Under the pieces are notes generated by a model. The model ran no database searches. It was not told the origin of the DNA and was given only the letters and a program-made list of their open reading frames with translations. A stretch of 23,189 bases of DNA from contig JBLNDG010000165.1 of the NCBI GenBank assembly GCA_050261415.1, forward strand, positions 1 through 23,189. The letters run 5' to 3'. A program made the position numbers and the translations under genes. Shown here piece by piece: positions 1-8,400 of the stretch (position 1 is the stretch's first letter; each line of letters opens with the position of its first letter). The DNA comes from JBLNDG01 sp050261415 (GTDB lineage Bacteria; Bacillota; Clostridia; Lutisporales; Lutisporaceae).

Positions 1-237
1 CAGGCAGATATCCTCGGAGTTCCTGTAGACAGACCGGTTGTAACAGAAACTACAGCTTTGGGAGCTGCTTACCTTGCCGGTCTGGCAGTCGGATACTGGG
101 CTGATAAGGAAGAAATCGCCAAGAAGTGGAATGTTGACAGGACATTCACTCCGGCTATGGAGGAGGAAGACAGGAAGGGCAAGTATACAGGCTGGAAGAA
201 AGCCGTAAATAGAGCATTGAAATGGGAAATTGATTAA
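1..237 (+). CDS. glpK: Glycerol kinase, C-terminal fragment
   Basis: This is the last 78 codons of a gene that begins before the window; it ends with TAA followed at once by a second TAA. The protein contains the conserved C-terminal glycerol kinase stretch VTETTALGAAYLAGLAVGYW (residues 14-33 of the fragment) and the end motif GWKKAVNRALKW. Glycerol kinase phosphorylates glycerol with ATP to sn-glycerol-3-phosphate in the cytoplasm, trapping it for oxidation. The FAD-dependent genes that follow on the same strand fit the next step of the pathway. The ATP- and glycerol-binding parts lie outside the window, so catalytic residues cannot be checked. The family call is firm. Confidence 0.93.
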   Translation, partial: QADILGVPVDRPVVTETTALGAAYLAGLAVGYWADKEEIAKKWNVDRTFTPAMEEEDRKGKYTGWKKAVNRALKWEID

Positions 238-273
238 TAAATCCGCAACAATATTAATATATATATATAGTAG

Positions 274-369
274 ACACGAGATACGAGGCACGAAAAACGA
301 GACGTGGGAGATGAGAACTTAGATAAAATTGTCAAAGCTTAAGCCCATGTCTCGAGTCTCGAATCTAGA
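274..369. repeat. Heptamer tandem repeats in inverted arrangement
   Basis: Four consecutive 7-base units of the form NNACGAR occupy 274-301, and three units of the form RTCTMGA occupy 349-369. The two sets face each other: GAGACGTGGG (299-308) pairs with CCCATGTCTC (344-353), apart from a G-T wobble. The exact 7-bp step is seen directly. It resembles short tandemly repeated heptamers known from other bacteria, such as filamentous cyanobacteria. A similar 7-bp-periodic block lies upstream of addB. Confidence 0.7.
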
Positions 370-403
370 ATCAAAAATTCATATTGGTGCTTGAGATTTG
401 GAG

Positions 404-464
404 AGCCGTACAAGTGTAGGTCTATGGGATGATAGGCTTAGCTTAGTACGGCTTTATATTTTCT
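404..464 (+). terminator. Leader hairpin with T-rich tail before the GlpA-like gene
   Basis: AGCCGTAC (404-411) pairs perfectly with GTACGGCT (446-453) and is followed by a T-rich run (454-464) ending just before the ribosome binding site. This has the form of an intrinsic terminator or attenuator in a 5' leader. In Gram-positive bacteria, glycerol genes are often controlled by the RNA-binding antiterminator GlpP acting on such leaders. That link is an inference, as no glpP is in the window and the loop of 34 bases is long. Confidence 0.5.
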
Positions 465-480
465 CGAAGGAGGGATATAA

Positions 481-1941
481 ATGTATGATGTGGCTGTAAT
501 CGGAGCGGGCATCACAGGCTGTTCCATTTCAAGGGTTCTTTCAAGGTATAAGCTGAAGGTTGTTCTGATAGAAAAGGAACCTGATGTTGCGGATTGCACG
601 ACCAAAGCAAACAGTGCCATAATCCATGCAGGCTATGACGCCAAGCCGGGGACTCTTAAGGCAAAATTCAACGTACTGGGGAATCCCATGTATGACGGGC
701 TATGCAAGGATTTGGATGTTCCTTTTAAAAGGGTAGGTTCCCTGGTACTGGCTTTTAATCAGGAGGAAATGGATACGCTTAATAAGCTGTATGAGCAGGG
801 GATAAAAAACGGTGTACCCGGGATGGAAATATGGGATGCAAAAAAGGTACTTGAGATGGAGCCGAATATAAATGAAAGTGTCTTAGGGGCATTATATGCT
901 GCAACCTGTGGAATTGTGAGCCCTTGGGAGCTGGCAATTGCTCTTGCGGAAAACGCAGCAGAGAATGGGGTTGAAGTACTGCTGAACAGCGAAGTACGGG
1001 ATATCAAAAAGCTTGAGGACAGTTACAGGATTGATTTTAAGGATGAGAGCATTACCGCAAAATATGTTATAAACTGCGCAGGCTTAAACTCAGACACCAT
1101 AAACAACATGGTGGCACCACCAAGCTTCAGGATACTGCCGAGGAAGGGCGAATACAACATATTTGACAAGAGCTACGGAGACATAGTAAAGACAGTAGTA
1201 TTCCCCTGCCCGTCCAAATTGGGCAAGGGCATACTGGTATCACCGACGATACATGGAAATCTGCTGATTGGCCCCAATGCGGAGGACATTGATGACAAAG
1301 AGGATTTTGAGACAACTTCCAAGGGCCTGCTGTCCATTAGGGAAGGAGCAGAAAAATCAGTAACGCATCTTCCATACCATGCGATAATTACAGGTTTCTC
1401 CGGGCTTCGGGCCAGGAGTGACAGGGAGGACTTTATAGTTGAAGAATCCAAAGAGGCTAAAGGCTTTATTAATGTTGCAGGCATAGAGTCTCCCGGGCTT
1501 AGCTCGGCACCAGCCATTGCAGAATATGTAGCCGGGATGCTGAAGGATATCATAGGGGAGCTGGAGGAAAAGGAAGATTTTGTGCCGGTAAGGCGCAAGG
1601 TAATAAGGTTCAATGAACTCAGTGAAGAGGAAAAGGAGGAGCTTATAAAAAAGGACCCCAGGTACGGCAGGGTAATATGCAGGTGCGAAACCGTAACTGA
1701 GGGTGAAATAGTTGATGCCATACACAGGAAGGTAGGAGCGACTACTGTAGATGGAGTAAAAAGACGTGTAAGGCCTGGGTCCGGGCGATGCCAGGGAGGC
1801 TTCTGCGGACCAAGGGTCATGGAAATACTGGCGAGGGAACTGAGTCTGGATATGAACCAGGTTACCAAGGACAGGAGCAAATCTTACATTTTGGCACATC
1901 CTACCAAAGATAATCAGGAAAAAGGGCTCATAGAAGATTAA
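481..1941 (+). CDS. GlpA/GlpO-like FAD-dependent oxidoreductase with C-terminal BFD [2Fe-2S] domain
   Basis: The 486-residue protein begins with a dinucleotide-binding GAGITG motif (residues 8-13), followed by the DAO-family FAD fold typical of glycerol-3-phosphate dehydrogenases and L-2-hydroxyglutarate oxidases. Its C-terminus carries a BFD-like domain with four cysteines, C400, C402, C437 and C442, in the CxC...CxxxxC pattern that binds a [2Fe-2S] cluster. Next to glycerol kinase, the likely reaction is oxidation of sn-glycerol-3-phosphate to dihydroxyacetone phosphate, with electrons passed through the cluster to the partner oxidoreductase encoded 16 bases downstream. The start is well set by AAGGAGGG six bases upstream. 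No membrane segment is seen, so it is probably cytoplasmic. The family is firm; the substrate is inferred from context, and hydroxyglutarate or another 2-hydroxyacid remains possible. Confidence 0.85.
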   Translation: MYDVAVIGAGITGCSISRVLSRYKLKVVLIEKEPDVADCTTKANSAIIHAGYDAKPGTLKAKFNVLGNPMYDGLCKDLDVPFKRVGSLVLAFNQEEMDTLNKLYEQGIKNGVPGMEIWDAKKVLEMEPNINESVLGALYAATCGIVSPWELAIALAENAAENGVEVLLNSEVRDIKKLEDSYRIDFKDESITAKYVINCAGLNSDTINNMVAPPSFRILPRKGEYNIFDKSYGDIVKTVVFPCPSKLGKGILVSPTIHGNLLIGPNAEDIDDKEDFETTSKGLLSIREGAEKSVTHLPYHAIITGFSGLRARSDREDFIVEESKEAKGFINVAGIESPGLSSAPAIAEYVAGMLKDIIGELEEKEDFVPVRRKVIRFNELSEEEKEELIKKDPRYGRVICRCETVTEGEIVDAIHRKVGATTVDGVKRRVRPGSGRCQGGFCGPRVMEILARELSLDMNQVTKDRSKSYILAHPTKDNQEKGLIED

Positions 1942-1957
1942 GCATGGGGGTGATAAG

Positions 1958-3226
1958 GTGGAAAAAAAGTATGATATAGTTGTGGTCGGTGCCGGCCCGG
2001 CAGGTCTGGCGGCAGCCATAGAGGCAAGAAAGAACTCTGTTGAAAAGATTCTTCTCGTGGAAAGGGCGAAAGAACTTGGGGGGATATTGCAGCAGTGCAT
2101 ACACAACGGCTTCGGCCTCCATGTGTTTAAGGAGGAACTGACGGGGCCTGAGTATGCCGAAAGGTTCATTAATGAGCTTATTGCTTTAGGAATAGAATAC
2201 AAGCTTGATACCATGGTACTAAACATTGACTGCGATAAAAACGTCACTATGGTAAATATGCAGGATGGAATAACTATGATAAAAGCAAAGGCTGTAATTC
2301 TTGCAATGGGATGCAGGGAAAGGACGAGAGGGGCTCTTAACATACCGGGAACAAGGCCGTCAGGAATACTTACCGCCGGGGCTGCTCAACGGTTTGTCAA
2401 TATAGAAGGTTATATGGTAGGGAAGAAGATTGTCATACTCGGATCCGGGGATATAGGCCTTATCATGGCAAGGCGCCTGACCCTCGAAGGAGCGGAGGTA
2501 AAGGCGGTATTGGAAATAATGCCGTATTCGAGCGGGCTTACAAGAAATATAGTGCAATGTCTTAACGACTATGGGATTCCGCTGCTTCTGAATCATACTG
2601 TGGCGGAAATAAAGGGCAGGGAAAGGGTAGAAGGCGTAATTATCTGCAGGGTCGATGATAAGAGGAATGAAATTCCGGATACAAGGCAGTACATTGAATG
2701 TGATACTTTACTCCTTTCAGTGGGACTGATACCTGAGAACGAGCTTTCAAAATGCGCAAATATAAAGCTTGATCCTGTAACGGGAGGCCCCATAGTGAAC
2801 GAGTCGATGGAAACCAATATCGAAGGTATTTTTGCATGCGGAAATGTGCTGCACGTGCATGACCTGGTGGACTATGTAACAGAAGAGAGCAGGAGAGCCG
2901 GGAAAAATGCGGCACGATATGTAAACAGCTTCCTGGGCTCCAGAGGCAGGACGGTAGATGTCAAAGCCGGCAGCGGAATAAGATACATAGTCCCGCACAG
3001 TGTAAGAGTGGATAATGTAGAGGATACTCTGGAACTATTTATGAGGGTTGACAATATATATAAAGAAAAAAGGCTTATAGTAAAGCTTGATGGTGAGAAG
3101 GTCAAGTCAATATACAGGAAAAGGCTTACTCCGGGAGAGATGGAACATATCAGACTGGATGCGAAGCTTATCAGGGAAAAGGTAAACTCCTTGATAACCG
3201 TAGAAGTTGAAAAAGAAGGTGCGTGA
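1958..3226 (+). CDS. NAD(P)/FAD-dependent pyridine nucleotide-disulfide-type oxidoreductase, partner of the GlpA-like protein
   Basis: This 422-residue protein has an N-terminal FAD-binding motif GAGPAG (residues 11-16), a second Rossmann motif GSGDIG (about 162-167) for NAD(P), the family segment GCRERTRGALNIPGTRPSG, and a late ACGN(V) flavin motif typical of this two-dinucleotide fold. It belongs to the group found beside GlpA-like proteins and DUF1667 in many Firmicutes. Its likely role is to move electrons between the flavin/iron-sulfur dehydrogenase and a pyridine nucleotide or another carrier. Translation probably starts at GTG 1958, preceded by GGGGGTGA (1946-1953). The gene lies 16 bases after the previous stop and its TGA abuts or overlaps the next start, so the three genes are very likely co-translated. 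The exact electron acceptor is not visible. Confidence 0.82.
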   Translation: MEKKYDIVVVGAGPAGLAAAIEARKNSVEKILLVERAKELGGILQQCIHNGFGLHVFKEELTGPEYAERFINELIALGIEYKLDTMVLNIDCDKNVTMVNMQDGITMIKAKAVILAMGCRERTRGALNIPGTRPSGILTAGAAQRFVNIEGYMVGKKIVILGSGDIGLIMARRLTLEGAEVKAVLEIMPYSSGLTRNIVQCLNDYGIPLLLNHTVAEIKGRERVEGVIICRVDDKRNEIPDTRQYIECDTLLLSVGLIPENELSKCANIKLDPVTGGPIVNESMETNIEGIFACGNVLHVHDLVDYVTEESRRAGKNAARYVNSFLGSRGRTVDVKAGSGIRYIVPHSVRVDNVEDTLELFMRVDNIYKEKRLIVKLDGEKVKSIYRKRLTPGEMEHIRLDAKLIREKVNSLITVEVEKEGA

Positions 3227-3228
3227 AT

Positions 3229-3588
3229 ATGGAAAGCAGGGAAATCATCTGTACAATCTGCCCTCTGGGGTGCCAGATGGAGGTTTCCTTTGACGATAAC
3301 TCAAAGGGATATGCAGTCAAGGGGAATTCATGCAAGAGGGGTGAACAATACGGTATAAAAGAGCTTACAAATCCGACTAGAGTACTGACTACCACTGTAA
3401 AACTGAAGAACAGCCTGCTTAAAAGGCTGCCGGTGAGAACTGATGCACCCATTTCAAAAGATATTATAATGAGCTGCATGAAGGAATTGGATTTCCTGGA
3501 AGTGGAAGCCCCGGTTAAAGCAGGGGATATTATAGTAAGGAACATTTTGGAGACAGGAGTAAATATTATCTCAACAAGGAGCATTTAG
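3229..3588 (+). CDS. DUF1667 protein with conserved cysteine motif (possible Fe-S subunit)
   Basis: A 119-residue protein of the DUF1667 family (uncharacterised proteins with conserved CxxC pairs). With the ATG at 3229, the cysteines are C8, C11, C15 and C35 in the order C-x2-C-x3-C-x19-C. That spacing resembles the N-terminal [4Fe-4S] motif of molybdopterin oxidoreductases, so iron-sulfur binding is a fair inference. An in-frame GTG at 3223 overlaps the previous stop (GTGA), but the AAGAAGG ribosome binding site (3211-3217) is better spaced for the ATG. Members of this family sit directly behind a GlpA-like and a pyridine nucleotide oxidoreductase gene, as here, suggesting a small electron-transfer or assembly subunit of the same complex. 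No biochemical role is established from the sequence. Confidence 0.82.
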   Translation: MESREIICTICPLGCQMEVSFDDNSKGYAVKGNSCKRGEQYGIKELTNPTRVLTTTVKLKNSLLKRLPVRTDAPISKDIIMSCMKELDFLEVEAPVKAGDIIVRNILETGVNIISTRSI

Positions 3589-3607
3589 CGGAGTGGAGGT
3601 GTTGAGA

Positions 3608-5041
3608 ATGAGGATATCTCGGGTTGCAAATACAAATGTAAGACCGTTTTGCGACGGTGGAAACAGCGGCCAGTACAACTACAGCAGCCTGTTTGACAAT
3701 ATAGGGGACGGGATCTGCATAATCAATGAGCAAGGCCAGTTTTGCTATTTCAACAAAGCTTATGAAGAGATGCTGAAGACAGGAAGCTTTTTGAAAGAAG
3801 GCGCCAGCATATATGATTCCCAAAATGACGGGGCCATACTTAAAGCTCTAAGAGATAGAAAGAGCATCAAGGGCTTGCTGAAAAACAGCAGGGGCAGCAG
3901 CAATATAAGCGTATCCGCTTCACCGATATTTGAAAATTATATATTCAAAGGAGTCATAGCAATTTACAGGGAAGAATTGTCGGCGCCGGAAAGCAGGGAA
4001 AAAGAATGTGTTCTAGAGCTAGGTAGTCCGTGCATTGAGGAAAGCATGGAGTTAACAGGGAAGTTCAAGGAAATAATTGCACACAGTCTAGTGATGAAAA
4101 GAGCTTTATCTGTCGCATACAAGGCTTCAAAAACTTCCTCCACCGTACTTATAAGGGGAGAGAGCGGCACCGGAAAGGAATTGGTGGCAAAAGCAGTACA
4201 TTATAACAGCCCCAGGGCACAAGGACCATTTATAACTGTAAACTGCGGAGCTATACCCACTACACTTCTTGAATCTGAACTTTTCGGTTACGAGCAGGGT
4301 GCTTTCACCGGTGCAATGAAGCGCAAAATCGGCAAATTTGAACAAGCGGCCGGGGGTACAATATTCCTGGATGAAATTGGGGATATGCCTGTTGAAATGC
4401 AGGTAAAGCTTTTGAGAATTATACAGGAAAGAGAATTTCAGAGGATTGGCGGAAATGAAACCATAAAATGTGATGTCAGGATTATAACTGCTACACACCG
4501 CAGTATTGAAGAAGCGATTGCGAAAGGTGAGTTCAGGGAAGACTTGTACTACAGAATCAATGTTATACCAATAAATTTGCCGTCCCTGAGAGAACGAAAA
4601 GAAGATATACCCATACTTGTGAAGCATTTTATAGAAAAAATGAACAACACGATGGACAAAAAAATAAATGGAATATCGAAAGAAGCAGAAAAATGCCTGT
4701 GCAGCTATTCCTGGCCGGGGAATGTGAGAGAACTTGAAAACCTGATTGAAAGACTTGTTGTGCTTAGCGACGGGGATGCAATAGAGCTTCGTGACTTACC
4801 TCCCGATATATCGAAATTATATGATTTAAATGAGAATAATGGTTACAATAATCTTATAAATATTGGTGAATCCGGAGAAGTAGCAACAATGGAAGAATAT
4901 GAGAGGGAAATAATAAAGTATGCGTTAAAAAAATTCAGGAGCTTTAACGCTACAGGGAAAGCCTTGGGTATAACCCACAAGACCGTTGCCATGAAGGCGA
5001 GAAAGTACAATATTATTGAGGACTTGGAATGCGGAAATTAA
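3608..5041 (+). CDS. Sigma-54-dependent transcriptional activator (PAS, AAA+, Fis-type HTH)
   Basis: The 477-residue protein has an N-terminal PAS-like sensor (about residues 25-120), a sigma-54 AAA+ domain with Walker A GESGTGKE (184-191), the sigma-54-contacting GAFTGA loop (231-236), Walker B with FLDEIGD (about 252-258), the arginine-rich RLREDIP-type region, and a C-terminal Fis-type helix-turn-helix (about 438-475). It should use ATP hydrolysis to open promoters bound by RpoN. The start at ATG 3608 is favoured over the upstream in-frame GTG 3593 because GGAGGTG (3595-3601) sits six bases before it. The gene is 19 bases after the DUF1667 gene and probably in the same operon, so it may respond to a metabolite of glycerol oxidation. 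No -24/-12 promoter was found nearby, so its targets may be outside the window. Confidence 0.92.
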   Translation: MRISRVANTNVRPFCDGGNSGQYNYSSLFDNIGDGICIINEQGQFCYFNKAYEEMLKTGSFLKEGASIYDSQNDGAILKALRDRKSIKGLLKNSRGSSNISVSASPIFENYIFKGVIAIYREELSAPESREKECVLELGSPCIEESMELTGKFKEIIAHSLVMKRALSVAYKASKTSSTVLIRGESGTGKELVAKAVHYNSPRAQGPFITVNCGAIPTTLLESELFGYEQGAFTGAMKRKIGKFEQAAGGTIFLDEIGDMPVEMQVKLLRIIQEREFQRIGGNETIKCDVRIITATHRSIEEAIAKGEFREDLYYRINVIPINLPSLRERKEDIPILVKHFIEKMNNTMDKKINGISKEAEKCLCSYSWPGNVRELENLIERLVVLSDGDAIELRDLPPDISKLYDLNENNGYNNLINIGESGEVATMEEYEREIIKYALKKFRSFNATGKALGITHKTVAMKARKYNIIEDLECGN

Positions 5042-5069
5042 ATTGACGCTTCCCGTGAGATTTGATACC

Positions 5070-5099
5070 TTGACATTCTAATTATATATAGGATATAAT
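5070..5099 (+). promoter_or_regulatory. Sigma-A promoter of the ileS transcript
   Basis: A perfect -35 box TTGACA (5070-5075) and a perfect -10 box TATAAT (5094-5099) are separated by 18 bases. Transcription would start near 5106, leaving a leader of about 320 bases that contains the T-box. The region is just downstream of the sigma-54 activator stop, so ileS has its own promoter. Confidence 0.88.
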
Positions 5100-5135
5100 T
5101 TATAAAAGTCGGGTCATATAAAAAAGTATATAAAG

Positions 5136-5385
5136 GCAATGAAGAGGACAGTAGTAAGCAGAACAATTCAAAGAGAGATAGTCGTTTGGTGAAAGATTAT
5201 CATTTGTCTGTTTGTGAAGATCACCCCGGAGCCGGACGGCTGAAGGCCAGTAAGTCGTTTCGCAGGCAAGCGTTATATGCAGAGAGTGATGTTGAATCTG
5301 CTTTATGCACTTTGAACATAATTTGGGTGGTACCGCGGTCTGAAATCGTCCCTTTAGCTTTGGCTGGAGGGACTTTTATTATGCA
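5136..5385 (+). promoter_or_regulatory. T-box riboswitch, isoleucine-specific (leader of ileS)
   Basis: The leader carries the classical T-box parts: the stem I entry GAAGAGGACAGTAGTA (5141-5156), a distal-loop-like segment TTTGGTGAAAG (5185-5195), the specifier region with ATC (5220-5222) followed by ACCCCGGAGC, and the T-box sequence TGGGTGGTACCGCGG (5324-5338) that pairs with the tRNA acceptor end. A terminator hairpin GTCCC (5348-5352)/GGGAC (5369-5373) with a T run follows. ATC is an isoleucine codon, matching the gene downstream. Uncharged tRNA-Ile should stabilise the antiterminator and allow ileS transcription. Confidence 0.95.
5348..5378 (+). terminator. T-box regulatory terminator
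   Basis: GTCCC (5348-5352) pairs with GGGAC (5369-5373) and is followed by TTTTA. The left half of this region would pair with the T-box when the antiterminator forms. It is the off switch of the ileS leader. Confidence 0.85.
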
Positions 5386-5429
5386 ATAATAAATTTATAC
5401 ATAAGCAAAACCAAGAAAGGGTGTTTGGT

Positions 5430-8400
5430 ATGGAGAAATTTAAATTTTTATCTGACAAAGCTGTCGCAGAAAACGAAAAAGGTATTTCTGAGTATTGGAA
5501 AGAAATAAACCTTCTTCAGAAAAGCATAGAATCAAGGGAGGGCAAAGAGCCTTTCATATTTTATGAAGGACCGCCTACTGCCAATGGCAGACCGGGCATA
5601 CACCACGTACTGGCGAGAACGCTGAAGGATACAGTTTGCCGCTATAGAACCATGAAGGGTTATCAGGTCAAGAGGAAGGCAGGCTGGGATACCCACGGAC
5701 TTCCTGTTGAGATTGAGGTCGAGAAGGAGCTTAAGATATCCGGCAAGCAGGACATTGAAAAATACGGAATTAAAGAATTTAACCAGAAATGCAGGGATTC
5801 TGTTTTCAAATATGTCGGACAGTGGCAGGAAATGACGGAGAAGATGGCTTACCTCATAGATTTGGAGCATCCCTATGTAACCTATCATAACGATTATATA
5901 GAAACAGTCTGGTGGATATTGGACAAATTCAACAAGGAAGGGTATATATACGAAGGCTACAAAATAACACCGTACTGCCCGAGATGCGGAACCGGTCTGG
6001 CTTCCCATGAGGTTGCACAGGGCTACAAGGAAATAAAGACAACTACAGTAATAGTAAAATTTAAGAAAAAGAACACTGAGAACGAGTATTTCCTTGCATG
6101 GACTACTACTCCGTGGACACTGCCTTCAAATGTTGCTCTTACAGTAAATCCAAAGGAGACATACCTTAAAGTAAAGCAGAACGATGAAATATATTATCTG
6201 GAAAAGACATTGGCCAAGAAGGTGCTGGGGGAAGAGTTCGAGGTTCTTCAGGAACTTAAGGGCTCAGAACTGGAATACATGGAATACGAGCAGCTGATGC
6301 CTTTTGCAAAGCCTGACAAGAAGGCATTCTTTATAACACTAGCAGATTATGTCACTACCGAGGATGGTACAGGTATAGTTCATACAGCTCCTGCTTTCGG
6401 TGAAGATGACTACAATACCGGAAGAAAATATAACCTTCCTGTTCTGCAGCCTGTGAATGAAGCCGGTAAATTCACCACTACCCCTTGGGAAGGCCAGTTT
6501 GTAATAGATGCGGATCCTGAGGTAATCAAATGGCTGGCTGTTGAGGGCAAACTGTTCAAGAAAGAAAAGATAGACCATAACTATCCACACTGCTGGAGAT
6601 GCAAAACTCCTCTGCTGTACTATGCAAAACCAAGCTGGTACATCGAAATGACAAAGCTTAGGGATAACCTGGTAGCCAACAATAATACAGTAAATTGGTA
6701 TCCGGATTATGTAGGAGAGAAGCGCTTCGGCAATTGGCTGGAAAACGTGAATGACTGGGCACTTTCAAGAAACAGATATTGGGGTACACCGCTTAACATC
6801 TGGAGATGCGAATGCGGTCACTTTGATTCCATAGGCTCCAGAAAAGAGCTTGTAGAAAGAGCAATTGAAAAGATAGATGAGAATATAGACCTGCACAGAC
6901 CTTATGTGGATGATGTGCATATAAAATGCGAAAAATGCGGCGGCACCATGACAAGAGTTAAAGAGGTTATAGACTGCTGGTTTGACAGCGGATCAATGCC
7001 TTTTGCACAACACCATTATCCTTTTGAAAATAAGGAAAACTTTGATGAATTGTTTCCTGCTGACTATATCTGCGAAGGAATAGACCAGACAAGAGGTTGG
7101 TTCTATTCGTTAATTGCTATATCAACCTTCGTAATGGGTAAATCTCCATATAAGAATGTACTTGTCGGTGGGCATCTGGTAGACAAGGATGGCAGGAAGA
7201 TGTCAAAATCCCTTGGAAATACCGTAGATCCCTTTGAAATGTTCGAGAAGTACGGCGCAGATGCATTAAGATGGTATATGCTGTATGTTTCACCGGTATG
7301 GTCTACCACAAAATTTGACGAAGACGGCTTAAAGGACGTACTGAGCAAGTTCTTCGGAACACTTAAGAATGTTTACACCTTCTTTACACTGTACGCAAAT
7401 ACCGACAATATAGATCCAAAAGATTTCTTTGTGGAGTACAAAGAACGCCCCGAGCTTGACAGGTGGGTGCTTTCCAAGTACAACAGCCTTGTCAGGGAGG
7501 TTGAATCCGAGCTTAATATATATGACCTCACAAAGGCGGTAAGAAAGATTCAGTATTTTGTAAGCGAAGATTTATCCAACTGGTATATAAGACGTTCCAG
7601 GAGAAGGTTCTGGGATACCGAGCTTACAGAGGACAAAAAGGCAGTTTACAACACAACCTATGAAGTGCTGACAGGGGTTTCAAAGCTGATAGCACCTTTC
7701 GCACCGTACCTGTCAGAGGAAATATACAGGAACCTTACCGGGGAAGTATCTGTACACATTGCAAATTACCCGACAGTAAGCGAAGGATTGATAGATGAGA
7801 AGCTGGAAAAAAGAATGGACCTGGTAAGAGACCTTGTAGGACTGGGAAGGGCTTCGAGGGAGCAGGTAAGGATAAAGGTCCGCCAGCCGATACAGAAGGT
7901 ATTCATAGATGCAAAATATGAAAAGCTGATATCTTACCTGATACCGCTTATCCAGGAAGAATTGAACGTCAAGGAAGTAATCTTCGAAAAAGATTTGAAC
8001 AGGTATATGAATTTCAGCCTTAAGCCGAACTACAAGTTTGCAGGGTCAATACTGGGCGCCAAGATAAAAACCTTTGCCAGGGTATTGCAGGAGCTGGATG
8101 CATCGGTATATGCCCCAAAGCTGGAGGCCGGAGAGACAGTGAAGGTTGACCTTGAAGGCGAGACACTGGAGTTCAATAAAGACTATGTATTGATAAGCAT
8201 AAGCGCAAAAGAAGGCTTTACAGTTGAGATGGAGAACAACCTCTTTGTAATACTTGACACCAAGCTTTCAAAGGAGCTTATCGACGAAGGCTATGCTAGG
8301 GAGCTTATCTCCAAAGTGCAGCAGATGCGTAAGAATAACAACTATGAGATGATGGACAGAATAAAGATTTACTATGACGGAGACGATGAAATAGCAAATG

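Larger units (their letters stand above)
238..480. other. Gene-free leader between glpK and the FAD oxidoreductase genes
   Basis: No coding sequence is visible here. The stretch holds an AT run (251-270), 7-bp tandem repeats arranged as an inverted pair (274-369), a separate hairpin just before the next gene (404-453) and a strong ribosome binding site AAGGAGGG (467-474), 6 bases before the ATG. I looked for a sigma-54 -24/-12 promoter because a sigma-54 activator ends this gene group, and found none that fits GG-N10-GC. The strongly structured gap suggests that the genes downstream are not simply read through from glpK. Confidence 0.6.

Noticed and set aside
287..300. Possible sigma-54 promoter with GGCAC at the -24 position
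   Set aside because: The -12 element reads ACGA instead of TTGC, and the sequence belongs to the heptamer repeat.
1173..2343. Long minus-strand open frames (235 and 328 residues) across the FAD oxidoreductase genes
   Set aside because: They lie antisense to well-supported enzymes, have no family motifs and no ribosome binding sites; they are shadows of plus-strand codon usage.
5186..5389. A 67-residue plus-strand open frame ahead of ileS
   Set aside because: It lies entirely within the T-box leader, and its sequence is explained by the RNA motifs.
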